Under the pieces are notes generated by a model. That model was not told the origin of the DNA. It saw only the letters and a program-made list of their open reading frames with translations, and searched no databases. DNA of 28,653 nt from an uncultured Hungatella sp. (lineage in GTDB: Bacteria; Bacillota; Clostridia; Lachnospirales; Lachnospiraceae), in NCBI GenBank assembly GCA_910577935.1, contig CAJTOT010000041.1, forward strand, positions 1 to 28,653, in the 5' to 3' direction. A program made the position numbers and the translations under genes. This document shows positions 7,964 through 14,330 of this stretch, in pieces; position 1 is the stretch's first letter; each line of letters begins with the position of its first letter.

Positions 7964-8395
7964 TCAGATATCCGCTTCCTGGTCATCCTCCATATTCAGC
8001 GCCATCTCCTGAACAGCGTTCTTGGATTCCTGCAGCATACTGACTGCCAGACTGTCCATGTCCGTCATGTCCTTCATCATAGACGCGGTCAGCGCCATGG
8101 GAAGATTCATTCCTCCAAAGGCCCTTGTCTTGTTCAGAAGGCCTTTCTGTGACAGCACATCCAGAGCGTTGGTCAGAGGGGAGCCGCCGATAATGTCCGC
8201 CAGGAGGAGGATCTCGTCATCTTCCTTTATGACCTCTATGGTCCGCTCAAAATTTTTTGTAAACACGTCTGCCCCCATCCCGTCCTCCATGCTGGCGCTC
8301 AGGACATCCCTTCTGTTTCCCCCTCCCAGCATCCTCAGCACGCTGTGCAGCCCTGGGGCCAATGTTCCATGGCTGACAAGCACTACATATTTCAT
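7964..8395 (-). CDS. PTS mannose-family subunit IIA
   Basis: A 143-residue cytosolic IIA protein. The phosphorylated histidine is His9 in LVSHGTLAPG, which receives phosphate from HPr; DEILLLADIIGGSPLTNA is the second family signature. It is separate from IIB, unlike the fused ManX of enteric bacteria. First gene of the PTS operon; a perfect AAGGAGGT lies 6 bases before the ATG. No regulator of the LevR type is in the window. The C-terminus is acidic and ends at the edge of the repeat element. Confidence 0.94.
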   Translation of the reverse strand: MKYVVLVSHGTLAPGLHSVLRMLGGGNRRDVLSASMEDGMGADVFTKNFERTIEVIKEDDEILLLADIIGGSPLTNALDVLSQKGLLNKTRAFGGMNLPMALTASMMKDMTDMDSLAVSMLQESKNAVQEMALNMEDDQEADI

Positions 8396-8442
8396 GTGAA
8401 TACCTCCTTGTTTATCTTGTCCTTCTGTCTTTCGTTGAAACT

Positions 8443-8451
8443 ATTGTAGCA
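8443..8451 (-). promoter_or_regulatory. Extended -10 promoter of the PTS operon
   Basis: The minus strand reads TGCTACAAT, an extended -10, with a start site about 40 bases before the IIA ATG. The sequence 17 bases upstream is T-rich and a poor -35, so activation by a regulator is likely. No sigma-54 -24/-12 pair was found. Confidence 0.55.
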
Positions 8452-8478
8452 ATTCCGTTTGTAAAAAACATCTGTCTA

Positions 8479-8533
8479 TTGTCACCTTTTAGAAGCGGCT
8501 TTTATTACATTTGTCATATTGAGGGTGACAAAT
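8479..8533. promoter_or_regulatory. Candidate operator: TGACAA-type inverted repeats upstream of the PTS promoter
   Basis: ATTTGTCA (8509-8516) and TGACAAAT (8526-8533) form a perfect 8-bp inverted repeat with a 9-base spacer. A third copy of the same half-site, TTGTCACC (8479-8486), lies between it and the -10 and is the exact reverse complement of GGTGACAA at 8524-8531. Three half-sites just upstream of a promoter with no good -35 suggest binding by a dimeric regulator. The regulator is not identified. Confidence 0.5.
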
Positions 8534-8559
8534 GACAGGAATATCATGCTCCTCCCACA

Positions 8560-8612
8560 AATTTAAAGAGAGAGTCACAGCGCTGCCGCGCTGTATACTC
8601 TCTCTTTAAATT
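8560..8612 (-). terminator. Long hairpin, probable terminator of the surface-protein operon
   Basis: A 16-bp outer stem (8560-8575 with 8597-8612), a one-by-two-base internal loop, a 7-bp GC-rich inner stem (8577-8583 with 8588-8594) and a TGCC tetraloop. It lies 25 bases after the stop of the 843-residue protein and before the PTS promoter. There is no free T tract beyond the TTTAAATTT at the stem foot, so it may stop transcription weakly, protect mRNA ends, or isolate the two operons. Structure is certain; role is inference. Confidence 0.6.
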
Positions 8613-8637
8613 GAATCAGCAGACCGTCTCCGGATCG

Positions 8638-11169
8638 TCAGTTCTCCCGGAAGCTGGCCAGAATTCCCACCACCTCCCGCTCTTCCGCCTCCGTGAACTT
8701 CCCGTCAGGCGCCTGGGCCATGAGCCCGTAGTATCCATAATAGTTAAATGAAAAGTCCTCCATCGCCCCGGTCTCGCCGTAAGACTCGATGACTCCCTGG
8801 CTCTCCTCCAGCCGGGCCTGGGGCAAAAGAGCATAGAAGGTCACGCCGTCCACCTCCGCGTAATCTGTCTCGTATATCTCCATTATTCCGGTCTGCTTCA
8901 TTCTGGCTACCACCATATTTCCCAGATCCCAGTCACTGTTCCAGTTATTCTCCCGCTCCTCCTCCGTCTCCGGGGTGTAGGGCTCAAAGGCGGCCTCCGC
9001 CACCTTCACCGCCTCATATCTGGCCATGTATCTGCCTCCGGCCCCCAGATTCCCCGGATTCCCGTTGTAATACATGAACGTCACCGTAACTCCCCGGTCA
9101 TTGGAGAGCACCACCTGCTCTCCAAACAGATTACTCATATCCTGGCTGGTCTCTTCCTTTTCCACCTTCCAGCCGTCGGGATAATTGAAACCGAAACGGG
9201 GAGCGTCTACAAAATACACATCCCCATATCTCGTATTATACGTATGGGTCTCTCCCGGCAGGTCCGGGGAAGACTCCTCCTCTCCCACCGGCAGCACTGT
9301 GCCTTCTCCGCCTGTCTCCTCCCCGCCCTGGCCGGTCCCGGCCGGATTCTTTGCCATTCCGTAAGTACATTCCTCCACAAGCTGAACGGTCCTGTCAGGG
9401 AGCAGTTCATGGTGAAGCGCTTTCTTAAAGGGCGCGTTTTCCTGTGTGAGGACCTCCCATTCCCCGGAAAATCCCATCTTTCCCACAAGGCTTTGCGCAT
9501 CGTCATCCTTGCATGCCGACACCGTCATCACGGGGAACGCGAAGGAAAGATCGGAGCAGACCTGTCCGTCCGGGTGGGAAGTGACCTTCGCCTCTCCCTT
9601 GGCTCCTGTGTCAAGCTCCATATCTATGACGCTGACTCCCAGGCTCCTGAGAATCGGCTCTATCCCAATGGAGGCGCCCATCTCGCAGTCCGCCTCGATC
9701 ACCGGGTTTTCCACAGCTATGGGCAGCGGAATATTTCTCAGCCCTTTCCCCTTCTCATAGCGCACATCCAAGTCAAAGGGCACTTCCACCGCAAGAGAGA
9801 GATTTCCCTCTGCCGAGAAGACCAGAGAAAGCTGTACATCCACGGACATGACCCCGCCTGCCAGGGGAACTGCCCCCTGAAACAGTTTTATCTTTTTCTC
9901 ACCCTCGAAGAGCTTCACAGCGCCTGTCACCTTCGACTGGACTGACACTCCCACCTCCACATAGTTCAGACCCTTTAAGGACAGGTCTGCCTGGGCTCCC
10001 ACGGTGATGCTCTCCACATCCAGCTCGGCACTGAACTCCTCCTCGGCCTCAATCTGAATGCCCGGGACAGTGGTCTTAAAACTAACTCCCGTGTTGTGAT
10101 TCGTAAACTCTATCTCCAGAGACTTTGGCCCGGGGACTTTCACACTGCCCAGGTAGCCGGCGTCCCCGGTTTCCGCGCTCCCGCTTCCTCCATCCTCGTC
10201 TTCTTCAGCCACGGACAGAGACACCTTAAACCCCTTGTCCTCTATATTCCCTGTATCAAATACCCTTGTGGGGATCACATTTCCCTGAACCTGCCGTCCT
10301 CCTTGTCCCCCGCCGGCCATGGTCTCCCCGAAGCCGTAATAATCCGCGATATGGTCAAAGGTCAGCTGTGTGATGTCCGACGCCCTGAGACTCTCCACCA
10401 CCTGGTCCAGTTCCACAGGGGACAAAACAAGACGGCCGTCAGAGCCTTTCTCTGCCACCTTCCTGGCCACCTTAATCCCGTCGTCCCTTTTCTCCAGCGC
10501 CATGATATCTCCCGGCTCCAGGCTTCCTGCCCTGTCTGCGCTCACCACTGCCTCCAGGCAGTCCTGGTCACACCAGACCAGATCCCCGGCGGCCAGCTCC
10601 ACTACCCCCTCCTTATACACCACTTCCGCGAAATCTCTTCTCCAAAACTCACCGAAATACAGTTCTCTCAGCTTCTTAAGGATCTGCAGGCACTCCTCCC
10701 GGGAAAATCCCCCGTCAATCCGTTCCTCTTCCACCAGCCCATAATCCAGAGCTATCCGGAGATAAGCCTCCTCCGTGACCTTCTCCTCCAGCTCAAGGAA
10801 GATCCCCAGCTTCCGCTCTCCCACGGTCTTCATGGCCGTCAGGGCGATAAACCGGCCCGACGCCCGGTTCTCCCCGTGAAATTCGGTTCCGGCCTCCAGT
10901 ATCTCCCACTCCACCGCTGACTGGAGATATGGAAAACAGCGGTGACCCCCATCTACATCTGAAAAAAAGGGCTCCTCCGTCTCATAATCCGTCAGCCCTG
11001 TCTGCTCACACAACATTTCCATCCATTCATAGCGGGTTACCTCCCCCTCCCCGGCAGGCACAGAGTCAGCACTGCCCTTTTCCCGGAAAACCATATAGAG
11101 AAGCGCTCCGATTCCCAGGGCGAGCCCCACACCTGCCAATAAAACCATCATCTTCTTTTTCTTACTCAT
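8638..11169 (-). CDS. Large membrane-anchored surface protein, SLH-like start and PsbP/Mog1-like end
   Basis: An 843-residue protein of unrecognised overall family. Residues 7-28 form one membrane helix after a lysine-rich head, with no obvious signal cleavage site. Residues about 43-175 resemble degenerate S-layer-homology repeats: VTRYEWMEMLCEQTGL, FFSDVDGGHRCFPYLQSAVEWEIL and FSREECLQILKKLREL. Residues about 185-265 resemble the strand-rich segment that often follows SLH repeats. About 300-610 is predicted beta-rich. A Gly/Glu/Pro linker (about 618-645) leads to a C-terminal domain with FGFNYPDGWKVEKE and final VVGILASF, a pattern of PsbP/Mog1-like alpha-beta domains in clostridial exported proteins. 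It lies 24 bases after the multi-TM gene in the same operon. An exported, cell-surface role is inferred; no enzyme motif is visible. Confidence 0.75.
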   Translation of the reverse strand: MSKKKKMMVLLAGVGLALGIGALLYMVFREKGSADSVPAGEGEVTRYEWMEMLCEQTGLTDYETEEPFFSDVDGGHRCFPYLQSAVEWEILEAGTEFHGENRASGRFIALTAMKTVGERKLGIFLELEEKVTEEAYLRIALDYGLVEEERIDGGFSREECLQILKKLRELYFGEFWRRDFAEVVYKEGVVELAAGDLVWCDQDCLEAVVSADRAGSLEPGDIMALEKRDDGIKVARKVAEKGSDGRLVLSPVELDQVVESLRASDITQLTFDHIADYYGFGETMAGGGQGGRQVQGNVIPTRVFDTGNIEDKGFKVSLSVAEEDEDGGSGSAETGDAGYLGSVKVPGPKSLEIEFTNHNTGVSFKTTVPGIQIEAEEEFSAELDVESITVGAQADLSLKGLNYVEVGVSVQSKVTGAVKLFEGEKKIKLFQGAVPLAGGVMSVDVQLSLVFSAEGNLSLAVEVPFDLDVRYEKGKGLRNIPLPIAVENPVIEADCEMGASIGIEPILRSLGVSVIDMELDTGAKGEAKVTSHPDGQVCSDLSFAFPVMTVSACKDDDAQSLVGKMGFSGEWEVLTQENAPFKKALHHELLPDRTVQLVEECTYGMAKNPAGTGQGGEETGGEGTVLPVGEEESSPDLPGETHTYNTRYGDVYFVDAPRFGFNYPDGWKVEKEETSQDMSNLFGEQVVLSNDRGVTVTFMYYNGNPGNLGAGGRYMARYEAVKVAEAAFEPYTPETEEERENNWNSDWDLGNMVVARMKQTGIMEIYETDYAEVDGVTFYALLPQARLEESQGVIESYGETGAMEDFSFNYYGYYGLMAQAPDGKFTEAEEREVVGILASFREN

Positions 11170-11193
11170 CTTTTGCTCCCTGCCTGTCTTCTT

Positions 11194-12279
11194 TTAGTTT
11201 TTCCACGGAATATCGCTTTCCTTTATCTCCCGTTTTGTGGTCTTGTCATAGAGGCGAACTTGTCCCCTCCTCAGTTCCGGCACAGTGCAGATTGTCGGCG
11301 CCATACCGCCGACCCGGTTTTCCCGCCGCACAGTATCAGGGCCAATTGCCTCGTGAACTTTATAGATCTCAAAAACTCCTCTGTCCACATACACCTGGTT
11401 CTCCCCGCCTGCTTTACCGTTGCCTCCTGTACCATTTTTTGTACCTTTTTTCGGACCGGAGGAGTCTTTAAGCCCCCCTCCTCCCCACGAGTCGGAGGAG
11501 CTTCCCCCTCCTTCCCCCATGCCTGTCATCAGTCCTCCCACTAAGGCAGAAAAGAGAAGCGCCATGATGACCGCCGCCGCAATGGTGATTATATTTTCCA
11601 GCAGCACAAGGGCCAGGGGCAGCAGGACAAAGGATATAAAAGCTGATGATAAGGTGCATACTACCGCCTCTTTGCTGTCAGCGAAAAATGCCAGCAGGAA
11701 AAAAAGCAGAGTCAGCACCATCGCGGCAATCAACACTCTGTTCATCAGGTTTTGTGAAAAAAGATTATGAGATTCCATAATCTCCCCGATACGGAGCCAC
11801 TGTTCCTCTGACAGCTCCAGGGTGCCGGTGTAGAAAATTTTATTCAGCAGCCAGACGGCTCCGAAGGACAAAGCCAGCAGCGCCAGCTCCACGGTCATGA
11901 GGAGCCTCTTCCCCGCGGATTCTCTTGTAAAAAATATAATCACAATCACCACAACCGCCGCGGCCAGCAAGGCCATGACCACGTAAACCGGGAAACCTTT
12001 GTACATCAGCGGGGCAGTTCCTGCTATAAAGGACTTTCTCATTCCTTCACCGCCCTCCCTCCACCTGCCCAGCTCGGCCCGATACCCTCCGCCTGTAATA
12101 AATTGGATATACGCCGCGATGAAACGCAGAAATGAAATTCCCCCGGCCAGAGCCGGAATGATAATGCCAAGGCTGTCAAGAGGGGCTGACGAAAATGACT
12201 GAACTGCCGAAACAGTTTGGGAAACAGCCTGAAAAACAGCCGCTCCCGCGGCCATGACTATGCCTTTGAATATTCTCAT
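11194..12279 (-). CDS. Multi-pass membrane protein with Gly/Ser linker and soluble tail, unknown function
   Basis: A 361-residue protein not recognised as any family. It has an N-terminal hydrophobic region (about 5-60), a loop, and strong membrane helices at about 98-117, 126-145, 182-199 and 208-253. A low-complexity Gly/Ser/Lys linker follows (about 255-293: GEGGGSSSDSWGGGG, then KKGTKNGTGGNGKAGG). The tail (294-361) is soluble with VYVDRGVFEIYKVHE and ends RLYDKTTKREIKESDIPW. The open frame extends to 12381, but ATG 12279 is chosen because GGAGGAGAAAGGA lies directly before it and the extra 34 codons overlap the promoter. It is the first gene of an operon with the 843-residue surface protein, so the two probably act together at the membrane. 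Confidence 0.72.
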   Translation of the reverse strand: MRIFKGIVMAAGAAVFQAVSQTVSAVQSFSSAPLDSLGIIIPALAGGISFLRFIAAYIQFITGGGYRAELGRWREGGEGMRKSFIAGTAPLMYKGFPVYVVMALLAAAVVVIVIIFFTRESAGKRLLMTVELALLALSFGAVWLLNKIFYTGTLELSEEQWLRIGEIMESHNLFSQNLMNRVLIAAMVLTLLFFLLAFFADSKEAVVCTLSSAFISFVLLPLALVLLENIITIAAAVIMALLFSALVGGLMTGMGEGGGSSSDSWGGGGLKDSSGPKKGTKNGTGGNGKAGGENQVYVDRGVFEIYKVHEAIGPDTVRRENRVGGMAPTICTVPELRRGQVRLYDKTTKREIKESDIPWKN

Positions 12280-12335
12280 ATCCTTTCTCCTCCATACTCC
12301 GCCCAGAACCGGTCTGTACATTATTTCTACAAAAT

Positions 12336-12364
12336 ATTGTATCAAAGGACAATTTTTCTGTAAA
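12336..12364 (-). promoter_or_regulatory. Sigma-A promoter of the membrane/surface-protein operon
   Basis: The minus strand has TTTACA (12364-12359), exactly 17 bases, then TACAAT (12341-12336), about 57 bases before the chosen start of the membrane protein. Flanks are AT-rich. The match supports both the operon unit and the shorter start. Confidence 0.7.
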
Positions 12365-12486
12365 TTCTGAAAGTATGACAAAATTAATGGTTAAACAAGT
12401 TAAGTCTATTGTAAATATTTTCCACTTCCCAAGCGCCAGGCAAAAATCCGGGAGCTGCCGCTTTTTCTATCAAATGCCTCCCTCTT

Positions 12487-13263
12487 TTAGGAACGGTAGC
12501 AGTATTTGTGATATCTTGTCTGGAGATACAGCCCGCTGCCCTGGCGGAATCCCGCCTGGTACACCACGTTGCCCGGCAGGATGCTGCCGTTTTCAAGAAG
12601 CCATCTGGCATTTCTCCAGTTGGCCTCCGTGGGCTCCCGGTAGTAGTTGCCGTCCCAGGTGCAGGCGTACTGGCCCTTTTGGAATACTACGCCCTTGATG
12701 GTGTCAGGGTATGCCCCATGGGCTCTCCGGTTCAGTATCACGGAGCCGATGTAGAGCTGCTCTTCGTCGGGATAACACTGTCCCTCCCCGCAGATGGCGT
12801 GGGCAAGTACATACAGGTCCTCCTCGGTGTAAGAGGGGGACTCCACCTCCGGCTCCTGGGGCATGTCCGGCTCTGCCGCCTCCTCGGCCTCCTGAAGGAG
12901 GCTGACACAGTGAGGACCGTACTCCTGGGGCGGCTCCTCCACCCGCCTCTGCCATTTCACCACCCCCGGACCTCCGCTTATAGAGGTATGGGACTCATAC
13001 ACAGACTCATAAGTCTGGCCTTCCGGCTCCTCTGGCTTAAATGTCTCTTCCGTCTCTATACTCCGGCCGGCCCCGTGTTCCTCCTCCAGCCCCCCGGCTT
13101 CAGTCTCCCCGTGTTCCGGCAGATTCTCCCCCTCCGCGTCCGCCGTCCGCTCCTCACCGACCTCGCCAAACTCCTCACCGACTTCGGCCCAGACCGGCGC
13201 TGCCGCCACAGACGCCATGACCGCTGCCGACATCACAATCTTCACTACCTTGTCTTTCTTCAT
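12487..13263 (-). CDS. Secreted SleB/CwlJ-type cell wall hydrolase
   Basis: A 258-residue exported protein. The signal peptide covers residues 1-26 (MKKDKVVKIVMSAAVMAS, cleavage after VWA). Residues about 27-145 are an acidic, Pro/Glu-rich spacer. The Hydrolase_2 (SleB) domain is about 147-256: LAHAICGEGQ with predicted catalytic Glu160, IGSVILNRRAHGAYPDTIKG, then VVFQKGQYACTW. SleB enzymes are lytic transglycosylases first known from spore cortex breakdown, but clostridia carry several copies, some active in growing cells. The start at 13263 is set by AAGGAGG upstream; 14 further upstream codons are not conserved-looking. It stands alone, with no YpeB partner. A weak GGGAG/CTCCC hairpin lies beyond its stop. 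Confidence 0.85.
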   Translation of the reverse strand: MKKDKVVKIVMSAAVMASVAAAPVWAEVGEEFGEVGEERTADAEGENLPEHGETEAGGLEEEHGAGRSIETEETFKPEEPEGQTYESVYESHTSISGGPGVVKWQRRVEEPPQEYGPHCVSLLQEAEEAAEPDMPQEPEVESPSYTEEDLYVLAHAICGEGQCYPDEEQLYIGSVILNRRAHGAYPDTIKGVVFQKGQYACTWDGNYYREPTEANWRNARWLLENGSILPGNVVYQAGFRQGSGLYLQTRYHKYCYRS

Positions 13264-13307
13264 AAACGGACCCTCCTTTCGCGGCGCGCACCACCGCCGC
13301 GGCATTC

Positions 13308-13323
13308 CACAGAATGATCTGTG
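13308..13323. promoter_or_regulatory. Palindrome in the leader of the SleB-type gene
   Basis: CACAGA-ATGA-TCTGTG is a perfect 6-4-6 inverted repeat about 45 bases before the start codon, beside TCTATAGA (13328-13335). No convincing -35/-10 pair was found in this AT-rich upstream region, so the site could be an operator or part of a non-sigma-A promoter. Role unknown. Confidence 0.4.
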
Positions 13324-13451
13324 TCTATCTATAGAATATGTCCGTTTCTTTACATTTATTACATAAATATTAAATTCAGGTTACGCTTTCCGGTTGTATC
13401 AACATTCAGGGACGCTCTGTGAGATGCTTTTCAGGTTTATGAAAAAGACGG

Positions 13452-13512
13452 GGGACGAGGTCCCGCGAAAAAAACTGCCGCCCAGGCGAATTCTCCTCAC
13501 CCAAGGCGGCAG
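13452..13512 (-). terminator. Terminator after the Nudix gene
   Basis: On the minus strand CTGCCGCC (13512-13505) and GGCGGCAG (13482-13475) form a perfect 8-bp stem with a 22-base loop, followed by seven T (13474-13468). A second hairpin, GGGAC/GTCCC with a 3-base loop (13452-13464), follows and is itself trailed by CTTTTT. The arrangement is a tandem intrinsic terminator 24 bases after the Nudix stop. The first stem also reads as a terminator on the plus strand (GGCAGTTCTTTTT). Confidence 0.85.
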
Positions 13513-13536
13513 TTCTTTTTCCATCTTAACTCCTGT

Positions 13537-13989
13537 TCAAAAATACTTTTTGGAGCCCCACAGATTATTCTTCTTCAGCTCCAGGTACTCGTTGTAGGCC
13601 TTCTCTAAAATCTGCTTCTCATTGGAAAACTTCAGCAGATGGTAAGCCTCATAAAACTTATAGTATCCGGAATCCATAAAAAACTCTTCGCGTTGTGGCT
13701 TACTGTAGTAGCTGTCTGCCATCATCAGATACCAGTGGACATCTTTTTCCACCATATCCTGGGGCGTGTTGAAGGAGTACTGACTCTTCCCAATATACTT
13801 GATGATGGAAGCGCTCACTCCGGTCTCTTCCTTCACTTCCCTGAGCGCCGTCTCCTTATACTCCTCCCCTTCCTCCACAGTTCCTTTCGGTAAAACCCAA
13901 CCCTCGTATTTGTTCTTATAATTCTTATACAATACAAGAATCTTGCCTCGAAATATCACCACACCGCCACAGCTCGTTGCCTCTATCAT
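13537..13989 (-). CDS. Nudix hydrolase
   Basis: A 150-residue cytosolic Nudix hydrolase. The Nudix box is complete at residues 36-58: Gly36, Glu42, Arg50-Glu51, Glu54-Glu55 and Gly57, the metal-binding set that cleaves nucleoside diphosphates linked to another group. The opening ATSCGGVVIFRGKILVLYK and the WVLPKG just before the box resemble dinucleoside polyphosphate (Ap4A-type) hydrolases, but substrate cannot be fixed. The C-terminal third is helical and charged (SNEKQILEKAYNEYLELKK). AGGAGG lies 8 bases before the ATG. It is a single-gene unit with its own promoter and terminator. Confidence 0.92.
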   Translation of the reverse strand: MIEATSCGGVVIFRGKILVLYKNYKNKYEGWVLPKGTVEEGEEYKETALREVKEETGVSASIIKYIGKSQYSFNTPQDMVEKDVHWYLMMADSYYSKPQREEFFMDSGYYKFYEAYHLLKFSNEKQILEKAYNEYLELKKNNLWGSKKYF

Positions 13990-14056
13990 TGCAATTCCTC
14001 CTGCCCGAAGCCGAAAACGCCCCCGGCCTCATGGTGTGTCAACATAGACTGAGAAT

Positions 14057-14085
14057 AGTATAACTCTTTTTAGAGGGATATGCAA
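14057..14085 (-). promoter_or_regulatory. Sigma-A promoter of the Nudix gene
   Basis: The minus strand reads TTGCAT (14085-14080), a 17-base spacer and TATACT (14062-14057), about 67 bases before the start codon. It lies beside the 5' end of the transposase-like relic. Confidence 0.7.
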
Positions 14086-14104
14086 GACCCTTGTTCATTT
14101 ATAA

Positions 14105-14298
14105 ATGCGTTTCAAGATCACCCTGCGGGTTTTCAACTACGGATACCAGCACGCCGTTACGGAACAGACCGATCCCAACGTTTTCGTTTTTCCAAAGCCC
14201 ATCATTGTATATCTGTACAGACACAAAGCCGTGGCTGACTGCCAAAAATTGCTTATGACAATGTGAAGGAGCTGGAACAAGACCTTGATTCGCTGTGA
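14105..14298 (+). pseudogene. Relic of an Rpn/PD-(D/E)XK transposase-like gene
   Basis: The plus strand from ATG 14105 encodes MRFKITLRVFNYGYQHAV, then NVFVFPKPIIVYLYRHKAVAD, and stops at 14266. The RVFxYxYQ segment and FPKPxxVYLY strand resemble the middle of Rpn-family (PD-(D/E)XK transposase-like) proteins of gut clostridia, which are about 300 residues long. In the next frame, 14242-14298 encodes PKIAYDNVKELEQDLDSL and a stop, which looks like a protein C-terminus. The parts fit a gene that lost its N-terminus and had an internal deletion or frameshift. It fills most of the gap between the Nudix promoter and the PBP stop; a minus-strand reading frame over the same bases is judged a shadow. 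Family assignment is from memory of the pattern, so moderate. Confidence 0.45.
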
Positions 14299-14330
14299 TA
14301 TATTGGAGGTCATCGACAGAAATCCTAATC

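Noticed and set aside
8396..8560. Sigma-54 promoter for the mannose PTS
   Set aside because: Such operons are often LevR/sigma-54 controlled, but no GG-N10-GC pair at the right spacing was found and no LevR gene is present; a sigma-A extended -10 fits better.
12280..12381. Upstream extension of the multi-TM gene
   Set aside because: It covers a near-consensus promoter; ATG 12279 has an excellent ribosome site.
12430..12486. Terminator after the SleB-type gene
   Set aside because: GGGAG/CTCCC followed by a T run is present, but the stem is only 5 bp with a loop of more than 20 bases, too weak to list as a feature.
13324..13380. Sporulation sigma-K type promoter before the SleB-type gene
   Set aside because: CATATTCTA resembles a sigma-K -10, but no AC-type -35 lies at the needed distance.
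13394..13597. 67-codon plus-strand open frame
   Set aside because: Runs through the Nudix terminator hairpins and has no motif.
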